Shown: positions 35,470-44,739 of the stretch, piece after piece
Layout of the letters: each line of letters starts with the position of its first letter
How positions within the stretch are numbered: the first letter of the stretch is position 1
Origin: an uncultured Clostridia bacterium
Lineage (GTDB): Bacteria > Bacillota > Clostridia > Monoglobales > Monoglobaceae
Length of the DNA: 64,000 nucleotides
Assembly (NCBI GenBank): GCA_947589045.1
Contig: CANQBQ010000008.1
Span: forward strand, 1 to 64,000
Reading direction: 5' to 3'
The notes under the pieces: generated by a model
Told to the model about the DNA's origin: nothing
The model's database searches: none
Seen by the model: the letters and a program-made list of their open reading frames with translations, nothing else
Made by a program: the position numbers and the translations under genes

Positions 35470-37230
35470 ATGAAAGCCGAGAAACAGATGAAACTGGGAT
35501 ATTTAATGAAGCGGTTTATTCCGTATTTCGGGAAATATAAGCACATACTTGTGCTTGACCTGCTGTGCGCGTCGCTCACCACGGTGTGCGAGCTGGTTTT
35601 TCCGATGCTCGTAAGATATATTACGGATATGGGAATAAACAATATGGCGGGACTTACAATAGGTCTCATTTTAAAGATAGGTCTTTTCTATCTTGTGCTG
35701 CGAATACTGGACTCCGCCGCAAACTTCTATATGGCGGATACGGGTCACGTTATGGGTGCGAGAATAGAGACCGATATGCGCCGGGATTTGTTTGACCACC
35801 TCGAAAGGCTCTCTCACTCGTACTACTCCGAGCATAAGGTCGGTCAGATAATGGCGAGAATAACGAGCGATTTATTCGACATAACCGAGTTTGCTCACCA
35901 CTGCCCCGAAGAATTTTTTATTGCCGCGCTTAAAATAATTGTTTCGTTTATAATTTTGTGCGGCGTGAATGTTCCGTTGACAATTATAATATTCGCTTCT
36001 CTGCCCCTTATCTTCGTGTTTGTCAAGTTTTTCAACACCCGTATGCGTTGGGCGTTTAAAAAACAGCGCGACCAAATAGGCGAGATAAACTCACAGGTGG
36101 AGGACTCCCTGCTCGGAATACGCGTTGTAAAGTCGTTTGCCAACGAGGATATGGAAAAGGAAAAGTTCAAAGAGGGCAACCACCGCTTCCTCGACGCAAA
36201 AAAGCTCGGCTACTTCTATATGGCGGGCTTTCAGACCTCCAACCGCGCGTTTGAAGGACTTATGTATCTTGCGGTGGTGGTTGCGGGCGCAATTTTTATG
36301 ATGAAAGGCAAGATAACCCCCGCCGACCTCACGGCATACCTGCTCTATGTCAGCACCCTGCTTGCGACCCTCCGCACGATAATACAGTTTACCGAGCAGT
36401 TTCAGCGAGGTATGACTGGCATCGAGCGTTTCCTTGAAATTATGGACGCTCCCGAGGACATAGTTGAGGCGGAGGACGCGAAAGAGCTTAAAGGCGTGAA
36501 CGGAAGCATAACCTTCGACAACGTGAGCTTTAGTTATCACGACGACAACAACGAGGTGCTGTCACATATTAACCTCAACATCAAAAAAGGGGACAGCGTT
36601 GCGCTGGTGGGACCGTCGGGCGGCGGTAAAACCACTCTCTGCAACCTCATACCGCGCTTTTACGACGTTACCGACGGGCGCATACTGATTGACGGCGTGG
36701 ATATAAAGAGCGTGACGTTAAAATCGCTCCGCAACTCGATAGGAATGGTTCAGCAGGACGTATATCTGTTCTCGGGCACGGTGTACGAAAATATAGCCTA
36801 CGGACTTCCGTCGGCAAGCCGCAAAGAGGTAATTGAGGCGGCAAAGCTCGCGGGAGCGCACGAATTTATATTATCTCTCGCCAAAGGCTACGATACATAT
36901 GTCGGCGAGCGCGGCGTGAAGCTGTCGGGAGGACAAAAGCAGAGGATAAGCATAGCCCGCGTATTCCTGAAAAATCCGCCCATACTCATACTCGACGAAG
37001 CCACCTCCGCGCTTGACAACGAGAGCGAAAAGTTGGTTCAGGAGTCGCTCGAAAAGCTCGCAAAGGGCAGGACGGTATTCACCATCGCGCACCGACTCAC
37101 CACGATACGCAACGCGAATATGATACTCGTGCTCACCGAAAACGGCATTGAGGAGCAGGGTACCCACGAGGAGCTTATCGCCAAGGGCGGTCTTTACAGC
37201 AATCTTTACAGTATGTACTCATCGCTTTAA
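35470..37230 (+). CDS. ABC exporter with fused membrane and ATPase domains
   Basis: 586-residue half-transporter of the MsbA/MDR type that works as a dimer. Six membrane helices occupy about residues 20-315; the nucleotide-binding domain follows with VGPSGGGKTTLCN (Walker A), KLSGGQKQRISIAR (signature), PILILDEATSALDNE (Walker B) and an H-loop in FTIAHRLTT. ATG 35470 follows CGGAGAG, 42 bp after larC. Substrate cannot be told from sequence; a drug or lipid exporter is the usual annotation. A perfect 13-bp hairpin terminator ends it. Confidence 0.9.
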   Translation: MKAEKQMKLGYLMKRFIPYFGKYKHILVLDLLCASLTTVCELVFPMLVRYITDMGINNMAGLTIGLILKIGLFYLVLRILDSAANFYMADTGHVMGARIETDMRRDLFDHLERLSHSYYSEHKVGQIMARITSDLFDITEFAHHCPEEFFIAALKIIVSFIILCGVNVPLTIIIFASLPLIFVFVKFFNTRMRWAFKKQRDQIGEINSQVEDSLLGIRVVKSFANEDMEKEKFKEGNHRFLDAKKLGYFYMAGFQTSNRAFEGLMYLAVVVAGAIFMMKGKITPADLTAYLLYVSTLLATLRTIIQFTEQFQRGMTGIERFLEIMDAPEDIVEAEDAKELKGVNGSITFDNVSFSYHDDNNEVLSHINLNIKKGDSVALVGPSGGGKTTLCNLIPRFYDVTDGRILIDGVDIKSVTLKSLRNSIGMVQQDVYLFSGTVYENIAYGLPSASRKEVIEAAKLAGAHEFILSLAKGYDTYVGERGVKLSGGQKQRISIARVFLKNPPILILDEATSALDNESEKLVQESLEKLAKGRTVFTIAHRLTTIRNANMILVLTENGIEEQGTHEELIAKGGLYSNLYSMYSSL

Positions 37231-37280
37231 AGTGCGGCGTTTTGACGCATTTTCTGCAAAATATTTTACTTGATTACGCA

Positions 37281-37317
37281 AATCGGTCTGTCAAGATACA
37301 ATCCTGACAGACCGATT
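37281..37317. terminator. Bidirectional terminator between the ABC exporter and uxaC
   Basis: A 13-bp perfect stem AATCGGTCTGTCA/TGACAGACCGATT with an 11-base loop between convergent genes. Confidence 0.85.
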
Positions 37318-37356
37318 TAATTTAAGTATCAACCTATGACAGCGCGAAAAACAATT

Positions 37357-38763
37357 TTAAACCTCTATGCCAAAATAGTTTTTCGCGTTATTGAACGAAA
37401 TTCCCTTTACTATGGTTTCGAGAGTATCCATATCGTCCGGGAACTCTCCGTTTTCAACCCATGTTCCGAGGATATTGCACATAATTCTTCTGAAATACTC
37501 GTGCCTTGTGTACGAGAGGAAGCTGCGCGAGTCGGTCAGCATACCGACGAACTTGTTGAGCGCGCCCAAATTCGCAAGAGCCTTCATCTGCTCGGTCATA
37601 CCGTCGCGCTGATCGTTGAACCACCAGCCCGAACCGAACTGAATTTTGCCCGCAACCTCGCTGCCCTGGAAGTTTCCGAGCATTGTCGCAAGCACGTAGT
37701 TGTCCTTGGGATTTAAGGTGTAGAGAATTGTCTTGGGGAGCTTGCTCTCGCTCTCGAGCGCGTTGAGCAGCTTTGAAAGGGGAGCGGCTATACAGTAGTC
37801 GCTGATGGAGTCAAAGCCGGTGTCCGCGCCGAGCTTTTCAAACATACGGCTGTTGTTGTTTCGGAGCGCGCCGATGTGAAGCTGATATGTCCAGCCCAGC
37901 TCCGAATATTTTTCGCCCAGCTTGATAAGCGTGAACGACTTGTACTTGTCAACCTCGACCTGAGTGAGCTCCTCGCCCGCGAGCGCTTTTTTGAATATCG
38001 CGTCAACCTCAGCCGCGTTTGTCGGCTCAAACGGAACGCTGTCGAGCGCGTGGTCCGAAATCTTGCAGCCGTTCTCGGCGAAGAACGCAATTCTCTTGTA
38101 GATAGCGTCAATCAAATCGGCGTAAGTCGAGATACCCGCGTTTACAACGTTTGACAGCTTCTCGATATAGCCCTTAAAGGTCGGCTTGTCGATATTTATC
38201 ATAAAGTCGGGACGGAACGCGGGCAGAACCTTTGCCTTAACGTGTCCTTTCTCCTTGATTTTTCTGTGCCACTCGAGAGAGTCAACGGGGTCGTCGGTGG
38301 TGCAGATTACCGCGACGTTGGAGTCGTTGATGAGCTTCGCGGGGCTCATCTTGGTGTTCTTTATGATTTTGTTCGCCTTTTCCCAGATTTTTTCCGCCGT
38401 GTCCTCACGGATAACGGTGTCAATTCCGAAATATCTCTGAAGCTCGAGATGAGTCCAGTGATAGAGCGGGTTGCCTATGCCGTACTGAAGCGCGCCGCAG
38501 AACGCCTTGAACTTTTCCTCGTCGGGAGCGTTGCCCGTCATATACTTCTCGTCAAGTCCGCACGAGCGCATATATCTCCACTTGTAGTGGTCGCCGCCGA
38601 GGAATATCTGAGTAATGTTGTCAAACGGAACGTCCTCGTAAATCATCTGCGGGCTGAGGTGGCAGTGGTAGTCGAAAATCGGCATATCCGCCGCAAAGTC
38701 GTGGTACAGCTTTTCCGCCGTCTTGTTGCTTAGCATAAAGTTTTTGTCCATAAATTTTTTCAT
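37357..38763 (-). CDS. uxaC: Uronate isomerase
   Basis: 468-residue amidohydrolase-fold enzyme that isomerises D-glucuronate to D-fructuronate and D-galacturonate to D-tagaturonate, the entry to hexuronate breakdown. Visible: DYHCHLSPQMIYED near residue 32 (metal His pair), FLGGDHYKWRYMRS, HTHLELQRYFGI-like WTHLELQRYF, the LHIGALRNN strand and TDSRSFLSYTRHEYFRRI. ATG 38763 has a strong AGGAGG. It is the last gene of a five-gene minus-strand operon with four oxidoreductases. Confidence 0.96.
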   Translation of the reverse strand: MKKFMDKNFMLSNKTAEKLYHDFAADMPIFDYHCHLSPQMIYEDVPFDNITQIFLGGDHYKWRYMRSCGLDEKYMTGNAPDEEKFKAFCGALQYGIGNPLYHWTHLELQRYFGIDTVIREDTAEKIWEKANKIIKNTKMSPAKLINDSNVAVICTTDDPVDSLEWHRKIKEKGHVKAKVLPAFRPDFMINIDKPTFKGYIEKLSNVVNAGISTYADLIDAIYKRIAFFAENGCKISDHALDSVPFEPTNAAEVDAIFKKALAGEELTQVEVDKYKSFTLIKLGEKYSELGWTYQLHIGALRNNNSRMFEKLGADTGFDSISDYCIAAPLSKLLNALESESKLPKTILYTLNPKDNYVLATMLGNFQGSEVAGKIQFGSGWWFNDQRDGMTEQMKALANLGALNKFVGMLTDSRSFLSYTRHEYFRRIMCNILGTWVENGEFPDDMDTLETIVKGISFNNAKNYFGIEV

Positions 38764-38813
38764 GATAAAAACCTCCTGAAATTTATATTAAATTAAAATT
38801 TTATTTACCTGTT

Positions 38814-40784
38814 TTATCTTACAATATCATCGTTCATATAGTCGTTCCATACGTTCTCGAACCAGTTGTCGTCTTTGGGGATGGGACGAACGTCCTCGCG
38901 GATAAATTCACACTCGCCGCCGCGAAGCTCGACCTCCAGCACCTGCTTTGCGGAGCTGCCGTCGTCAAGAGAAAATCTGAGATTTTCGGGTATGCCGTCG
39001 GCGGGCAAAATTCCGTCCCTGTCGTAAATGAGATAGGAGCCTCGGCTCTTGCCGCCCTCCTCTATGTAATTTTCCATAGCCGACGCGTAAACGTACTGCG
39101 CGGTCAGCAAATCCATATTTTCAAACGCCTGCGGAAGCTCATACGCGTTTTTCAAAACGGTATTGTCCGCTATGTCTGAAAGCTCCGCCTTCGCCTCCGA
39201 GATAACCTTTTTCACGCCCTCGGACGAGCGTATGTGCGCCGCGTATTTGCTCATTCTGCCGCCCAGCTCGGCGCGAATTTCGCCGACTGTCTTTCCGATT
39301 TTGCATTTCAAAAACCTCTCGGCAATATCCATTTTTTCCGAAACCGTCTTTTCGGCAACCTTGAGGAAGTCCTCCGCGCTCGGCGGCGCATCGGTATACC
39401 TGTGCGCTATATACATCGCCGCGCGGGTGGAGCCGACCTGCCCCGAATTTAGTGCACTGCCGCCCGGGCGGTAGACTCCGTGCGTTCCCGCCGCCTCTCC
39501 CGCGACAAAGAAGTGCTCTATATTCGTCTCCCACCAGCGGTTCACCGCCAGTCCGCCGTTATTGTGCTGAGCGCAAACCGCTATTTCGAGCATTTCCCGC
39601 GTCAGGTCTATGTTGTGCGCCGCATACAAATCTATCGCGGGCTTGTTCATATGCGCCAGACGCTCTATGGGTGTGGGGAGAAGCGCGCCCGAATTTTTAA
39701 GGTAGGAGTACGCCTCCTCTCCGAGATTGCCGAAGTCGACTGCGAGCGCCGACGGATTTTGCGTAAAGTCAAGCCATACCCGCCTGCCCTTTATCTGGGT
39801 TTCGTTATATACCAAAATATCTATGAGAGAGGACGCAAAATTTTCTATCTTGCGCGGGTCAAACGGCCACTGATAACCTTTAAGGAAAATTCCGTCCAGC
39901 ATCGCGGTCGGGTTTTTGTAGTACTCGTCCAAAAACTCGCGCGGGTCGCCGCCGTCTTTGTCGGTGGAGACGTACCTCGGGATTACCTGCTGATACGTAC
40001 CCGACAAATTCCACCTGAATTTTATCGAGGCTATGCCGTACTGCCACTCGGTAAGATTGCGTCCACGGACTCCCGACTCAAACGCGATGCCGCTCGAACC
40101 CGTCTGCGACGTCGGAAAAACCGAGCAGGTATAAAGCCCCGCGGGTCCGCCCGTCGCAAAAATCACGTTTGTGCAGTTAAACAGCACAAAACGCCTGTCG
40201 GGGTCGTCACAATGCTCCTTGCTCAGCGCGATAAGTCCGCGGCACTTGCCGTTTTCGACAACCACGCCTATAACCTTATGCTTGTCGAAAATTTTGATGT
40301 TTTTGTTCTTTACCTGTATTTCCAGCTTCTCGGTCATAAACTTCGAGGTCAGCGGTCCCGCCGAGGTCGCGCGCTGGCGCGGGTCGTGGTCGGTTTTGTA
40401 GCCCACGTATTCCCCGAACCCGTTGTGCGGAAACGGAACGCCTATCTCGGCGAGTTTATAAAAGCACTGTGACGACAGAGCCGCCTCGCAAAGCGCGAGG
40501 TCGCCGTGCATCGCGCCGCCGTCAAACAGGGTCTGCGCTGTTTCAAAAACGCTGTCGCCGCCGTCGCCCGCAAGGGTGAGCTTATAGTAGGTCTGCTTGT
40601 CTGAGCCGGTATTTCGGCTCGTACCCATATTTATGCCCTCGGTGACTATCGCAATGTCGGTCTGCCCGTAGCTCCAAAGCCTGTCGGCGGCATTAAATCC
40701 CGCCGCGCCCGTGCCGACTATCACGGTGTTTAGCGAATATACCTCCGTTTTGCAACCGTTAACGCTTAATATATCGTGTTTCAT
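38814..40784 (-). CDS. FAD-dependent oxidoreductase of the FrdA/SdhA superfamily
   Basis: 656 residues, predicted soluble flavoprotein. The dinucleotide loop VIVGTGAAGFNAA lies near residue 22; later come GTSRNTGSDKQ, VIFATGGPAGLY, HNNGGLAVN and FVAGEAAGTHGVYRPGGSAL, the standard FAD contacts of the fumarate reductase/aspartate oxidase group. The C-terminal 170 residues are helical and Arg/Glu-rich as in that group. Substrate unknown: the operon context (OYE-like enzyme, SDR, Gfo/Idh, uxaC) suggests a redox step on a sugar acid or glycoside. ATG 40784 follows AAAGGTAG. Confidence 0.85.
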   Translation of the reverse strand: MKHDILSVNGCKTEVYSLNTVIVGTGAAGFNAADRLWSYGQTDIAIVTEGINMGTSRNTGSDKQTYYKLTLAGDGGDSVFETAQTLFDGGAMHGDLALCEAALSSQCFYKLAEIGVPFPHNGFGEYVGYKTDHDPRQRATSAGPLTSKFMTEKLEIQVKNKNIKIFDKHKVIGVVVENGKCRGLIALSKEHCDDPDRRFVLFNCTNVIFATGGPAGLYTCSVFPTSQTGSSGIAFESGVRGRNLTEWQYGIASIKFRWNLSGTYQQVIPRYVSTDKDGGDPREFLDEYYKNPTAMLDGIFLKGYQWPFDPRKIENFASSLIDILVYNETQIKGRRVWLDFTQNPSALAVDFGNLGEEAYSYLKNSGALLPTPIERLAHMNKPAIDLYAAHNIDLTREMLEIAVCAQHNNGGLAVNRWWETNIEHFFVAGEAAGTHGVYRPGGSALNSGQVGSTRAAMYIAHRYTDAPPSAEDFLKVAEKTVSEKMDIAERFLKCKIGKTVGEIRAELGGRMSKYAAHIRSSEGVKKVISEAKAELSDIADNTVLKNAYELPQAFENMDLLTAQYVYASAMENYIEEGGKSRGSYLIYDRDGILPADGIPENLRFSLDDGSSAKQVLEVELRGGECEFIREDVRPIPKDDNWFENVWNDYMNDDIVR

Positions 40785-40851
40785 AATTCTACCTTTCGTA
40801 TATGTTCAATCCGTATATGTTCAATATGTCTGACATACCCGATATGCGCGG

Positions 40852-41610
40852 CTACATTCTCTGAATATGGAAGCCGCCGTCAACGTTTATCACTTCGCCC
40901 GTCGAGTACGGGAACGCGCCGCTCGCGAACGCCGAAACCGCCTTCGCTATGTCCTCGGGGAAGCCCCACCTTTTAATCGGGAACACGCCGTCGGCAATCA
41001 TTTTGTCGTATTTTTCGGTCACTACCGAGGTCATATCCGTCTTGATAACACCCGGGCGAACCTCGTAAACATTTATTCCGTATTCGGCGAGTCTGTCCGC
41101 AAAAAGCTGAGTTATCATACTCACGCCCGCCTTGGAAATGCAGTATTCGGGGCGGTTTGTGGAGGTCGTGTAAGCGGACATCGACGAGGTGTTTACCATA
41201 ATTCCGCCCTTGCCCTGCTTAATCATTTGGTTTGCCGCCGCCTGTGCCATAAAGAACGTACCCTTTATGTTGATGCCGAAAACAAAGTCGAGGCTCTCCT
41301 CCGGCGTCTCCAGCATATCGGCGCGAACCTTGGGCGCAACGCCCGCGTTGTTGACCATAACGTTTATCTCGCCGAACCTTTGAACCGCCGCGCCTATAAA
41401 CGCCGTGCAGTCGTCCTTTTTGGCGAGGTTGCCGCGGAAGTACATAACCTCCGCACCGAGCTTTTCCAGCTCGGCAACGCTGTCCGAAACAGTTTCCTCC
41501 TCGATTATATCGAATATTCCTATGTTAAATCCGTCCGATGCGAGCTGCTTTGCGATACCGTAGCCGATACCCCGCGCCGCGCCGGTTATAAGAGCGGTTT
41601 TTTTAGCCAT
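40852..41610 (-). CDS. Short-chain dehydrogenase/reductase
   Basis: 252-residue classical SDR of the FabG-like kind. NAD(P) loop ITGAARGIGYGIA (about 7-19), VNNAGVAPK (NAG motif), catalytic Ser in NTSSMSAY and the YCISKAG Tyr-Lys pair (about 157-161), ending with YSTGEVINVDGGFHI. FabG itself is unlikely given the setting: it is the third gene in an operon with a Gfo/Idh protein, two flavoenzymes and uronate isomerase, so a sugar-acid ketoreductase role is more likely. ATG 41610 follows GGGAGGAATTGG. Confidence 0.9.
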   Translation of the reverse strand: MAKKTALITGAARGIGYGIAKQLASDGFNIGIFDIIEEETVSDSVAELEKLGAEVMYFRGNLAKKDDCTAFIGAAVQRFGEINVMVNNAGVAPKVRADMLETPEESLDFVFGINIKGTFFMAQAAANQMIKQGKGGIMVNTSSMSAYTTSTNRPEYCISKAGVSMITQLFADRLAEYGINVYEVRPGVIKTDMTSVVTEKYDKMIADGVFPIKRWGFPEDIAKAVSAFASGAFPYSTGEVINVDGGFHIQRM

Positions 41611-41644
41611 ACCAATTCCTCCCGTGTAAATTTAAAATCATAAA

Positions 41645-43000
41645 TCATATATGTATGTCAATTTTATCCGACATCATTGTCTCGCCGTTTGTCGCCTCGC
41701 GCCAAATCGGCACGTAAACTTTGCTGTCGCGCACAACGCACCCCGCCGTGCTGTGGAAGCGCATAAGCTCGGTGCATTTCGTGCAGGCTATACAGCACTT
41801 GCCGCGCTGCATACCGCCGCCGACCGCTATATCCTTCGCAAAGTCGGGATATGCAAAGCCCTGTCTGCCGAAGCCCGCAATATCAAACCAGCCCTCTTTA
41901 ACGCACGCCGCCGCGATATTCGCGCCAAACTCGCGGAACCAGCTCAGCCCCGTTCCCATAACCGTGATTTCGGGCGCGGCGGACTTCATCTCTCTGACTA
42001 TGTTCAAAATCCGCGCCGCCGACTCAATCTGATGCTCGGGCGCGACGTAGGGTCCTATGTCGCACGGTCTGCCGATGTGTGGATTGTAATACGGATTTCC
42101 CGCGCTTATGTTGACGAGCTTTACTCCCTTTTGCGCCAAAATTTTCATCAGCCTCTTAGGCTCGGTCAAATCGGGATTTCCGTCTTTGTCGCTGCCCCAG
42201 CCGTAGGGATAGGGAATTGCGTCATAGGCGTTGAGCCTTACCGCTATGTCGATATCGACCTCCGCGCGGATTTTGTCGACAACGTCGCACAAAAGCCGCG
42301 TGCGGTTCTCAAAGCTGCCGCCGTACCTGCTGTTCTCGCGGGTAAACGCCGACAAAAGCTCGGAGTTTAAATATCTGTGGCACGCCTTAACGTCAACCGC
42401 GTCAAACCCCGCTTCGCGGGCGAGTTTTGCCGACCTTACAAAATCGTCTTTGAGCGTGTCAAGCTCCTCGTCGGTTATGACCTTTCTGTTCGGGTTTGAA
42501 TACGGGTCGATATACGGATTTTCGCCGACCGCCGTAATCGCGGGCGCGCCGTCATACGGGCGGCTGTAACGACCCGAATGGGTAAGCTGGAGCACAGTGT
42601 AGGGGCGGTGACCCTCTCCCATACTCTCCGCCGCCGCGGACACAATATTTTCGCGCAGCTTTTTAAACTCGCTTAAGTTGCTCTCTTTGATTGAAATTTG
42701 CCTCGGATTTGCACGTCCGCTCTCGGTGACCGCGCACGCCTCCAGCCACAAAAGCCCCGCTCCGCCGCGCGCAAAACGGTCGTAACGCCTGAACGTAAGC
42801 TCCGCGGGCGCGCCGTCCGCCGTGCCGTCGCACCCCTCCATCGGATGTATGCCGAGCGCGTTGGGCGCGCTCTTTTCTCCGATTTTGACCGTCTCTTTAA
42901 GCGGAGACAAATCCTCGCTTACCGGCAGATTTACGCCGGCTCTCTCGATGTCCGCCCTTAAATCTTCTGTCGTCTTGTAATCAAACCGCCGATGCTCCAT
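41645..43000 (-). CDS. Old-yellow-enzyme-type flavin oxidoreductase with a C-terminal Cys cluster
   Basis: 451 residues: an FMN-binding TIM barrel of the OYE/2,4-dienoyl-CoA reductase class (NALGIHPMEGCDG, LQLTHSGRYSRP, DAVDVKACHRYL, NRTRLLCDVVDKIRAEV, GTGLSWFREFG). Near the end KCCIACTKCTELMRF...GC gives Cys spacing CxxCxxC-11-C, against CxxCxxxC-11-C in FadH-type 4Fe-4S enzymes. The FAD/NAD domains that normally follow the cluster are absent, so electrons must come from a separate protein; the FrdA-like flavoprotein two genes on is a candidate. Start ATG 43000. Confidence 0.85.
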   Translation of the reverse strand: MEHRRFDYKTTEDLRADIERAGVNLPVSEDLSPLKETVKIGEKSAPNALGIHPMEGCDGTADGAPAELTFRRYDRFARGGAGLLWLEACAVTESGRANPRQISIKESNLSEFKKLRENIVSAAAESMGEGHRPYTVLQLTHSGRYSRPYDGAPAITAVGENPYIDPYSNPNRKVITDEELDTLKDDFVRSAKLAREAGFDAVDVKACHRYLNSELLSAFTRENSRYGGSFENRTRLLCDVVDKIRAEVDIDIAVRLNAYDAIPYPYGWGSDKDGNPDLTEPKRLMKILAQKGVKLVNISAGNPYYNPHIGRPCDIGPYVAPEHQIESAARILNIVREMKSAAPEITVMGTGLSWFREFGANIAAACVKEGWFDIAGFGRQGFAYPDFAKDIAVGGGMQRGKCCIACTKCTELMRFHSTAGCVVRDSKVYVPIWREATNGETMMSDKIDIHI

Positions 43001-43038
43001 TTAAAATATCTCCTATCCTTCAACGCCTTTTTGAGCCT

Positions 43039-44025
43039 TTAAAATTTTACTGACTTTCCGGTGTCCGCGCTCTCTCTCGCTCTTAAGCACGCCTCGGTCA
43101 CATAGAACGAGTCCTCCGCCGAAACCGCGTCGCAGGGCTTTCCCTCGACCGCCTTTACAAACTCCCCGAAAATGTTTACGGGCTCGGCGTTTTCAAGCGT
43201 CTGTTCGCCGTTTTCGTTTATGAGGTACACCCTGCCGCCGCGCACCTCCAAAACTCCCGACGAGCCGACCACGCGCAGGCGGTCGTCGTCGTGCGAGGGC
43301 GCGGAGGCGGGGCGCAAAAAGTCGATGCTGACCGTCGCGCAAATTTCGTCCTCCATTTCAAAGCCGCATATTGCCGAAACCTCAAGGTCGTTATGCCCCC
43401 GATTTGCCATACTGCTGTGGCGGGCGTAGACCTCGGAAAATTTTTTGCCCGAAATCCAGTAAAGCCAGTCTATCGCGTGGCTTCCGACCCACGGTATCGT
43501 GCCGCCGTACAGCCTTCTGTCGAGATACATTCCGCCGCGCTTTCCGAGACGGTATGACTTTTGAGCGTTCATAAGCCTTATTTCACCGACCGCGCCCGCC
43601 TCGACCGCGCGTTTTGCCGCCGCGAAGTGCGGGGTATATCGTATCGCCATCATAGTCGAAAAGGCGACGCCGCTCGCCCTGTGCGCCTCGCGCAGAGCGT
43701 CAAGCTCGGCGAGAGTTACCGCCGCGGGCTTTTCGGAAAACACATTTATGCCGCGCCGCATACACTCTATGCTGACCCGGGCGTTGTAGGCGCAGTAGGG
43801 ATTTACCACCGCGATGTCGGGCTTTTCGGCGTCAAGCATCTCAATATAGTCGGCATATCGCTTTGCCGAGGGATTGCACTCGGACACGGCTTTAAACGCC
43901 TTTTCGCAGCCCGCTCGCTCCACGCCGTCGGACACCGCCGAAATACACAGCGAGTCCGACTCCGCCGCCGCGCGGACAGCGTGCGAAAAATGTCCGACGT
44001 CGCCGATTATACACACCTTCGTCAT
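43039..44025 (-). CDS. Gfo/Idh/MocA-family oxidoreductase
   Basis: 328 residues, NAD(P)-dependent sugar or cyclitol dehydrogenase fold. N-terminal Rossmann domain (KVCIIGDVGHFSHAV), the conserved FSEKPAAVT Lys-Pro motif (about residue 98), and GGTIPWVGSHAIDWLYW with the His-x3-Asp of the substrate site (about 185). ATG 44025 follows GGAGGTGCGGT. It is the first gene of the operon running to uxaC, with 38 bp to the next gene, so its substrate is likely an early intermediate such as an oxidised sugar or glycoside; not identifiable further. Confidence 0.88.
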   Translation of the reverse strand: MTKVCIIGDVGHFSHAVRAAAESDSLCISAVSDGVERAGCEKAFKAVSECNPSAKRYADYIEMLDAEKPDIAVVNPYCAYNARVSIECMRRGINVFSEKPAAVTLAELDALREAHRASGVAFSTMMAIRYTPHFAAAKRAVEAGAVGEIRLMNAQKSYRLGKRGGMYLDRRLYGGTIPWVGSHAIDWLYWISGKKFSEVYARHSSMANRGHNDLEVSAICGFEMEDEICATVSIDFLRPASAPSHDDDRLRVVGSSGVLEVRGGRVYLINENGEQTLENAEPVNIFGEFVKAVEGKPCDAVSAEDSFYVTEACLRARESADTGKSVKF

Positions 44026-44126
44026 ACCGCACCTCCGAATTTACACTCTTTCGATAATTGTATCACAGTAATCAAAAAATTTCCATATATTTTTAATGTT
44101 TTCCACCACTTTTTTAAACATAAGGC

Positions 44127-44165
44127 AAAAAAAGAATACCCCTTAAATCAAGGGGTATTCTTTTT
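44127..44165. terminator. Terminator after the chromate-transporter genes
   Basis: A 14-bp hairpin AAAGAATACCCCTT/AAGGGGTATTCTTT with A/T flanks, between the convergent end of the transporter pair and the start region of the redox operon. Confidence 0.8.
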
Positions 44166-44739
44166 ACAATTTTAAAATTATTCCGAGGACTGCCGCGCCG
44201 ATTATACAGAAAATCGGGTGCGGCTTCCATTTGAACACCACAAACACAAGCGGTACAAATATAATCAGCGATTTCAGGTTAAATATAAAGAGCGGGTTGC
44301 CGGTCGCAAAAAATGTGTCGAGCGACAATATCGAAATTTTAAGTATCTCCACCGACGCAATCGCGATAAGCGCCGTAACCGCGGGGCGCAGACCGTAAAA
44401 CGCCGATTTGACATAGAAGTTCTCGCTGAATTTGTCGAGGAACTTCGCGACTATTATAATTACGATAACAGACGGCAAAACGAGAGAGCAGGTCGAAACA
44501 ATGCCGCCGATGATACCGCCCGCGTTAAAGCCCGCATAGGTGGACATATTCACGCCTATCGGACCCGGCGTGGACTCCGAGACCGCAATCATATCGGCAA
44601 GTTGCGTGCGGTCAAACCACGGGTACTTATCCGCCATATTGTATAAAAACGGAAGGGTGGCAAGTCCGCCGCCCACCGCGAAAAGTCCCGTTTTAAAAAA
44701 CTCCGCGGCAACCAACGCGAGCGTCGCAAGACTACTCAT
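44164..44739 (-). CDS. Chromate transporter family half-protein (second subunit)
   Basis: 191-residue membrane protein, one half of the CHR transporter fold with about five or six helices. FFKTGLFAVGGGLATLPFL and ESTPGPIGVNMSTYAG are the repeat signatures of the family. ATG 44739 overlaps the stop of the preceding gene by eight bases; GAGGGGTGAGG is in front. Short CHR proteins come as pairs that together equal one long ChrA. Role in chromate efflux is the family label; the native substrate in an anaerobe may differ. Confidence 0.88.
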   Translation of the reverse strand: MSSLATLALVAAEFFKTGLFAVGGGLATLPFLYNMADKYPWFDRTQLADMIAVSESTPGPIGVNMSTYAGFNAGGIIGGIVSTCSLVLPSVIVIIIVAKFLDKFSENFYVKSAFYGLRPAVTALIAIASVEILKISILSLDTFFATGNPLFIFNLKSLIIFVPLVFVVFKWKPHPIFCIIGAAVLGIILKL

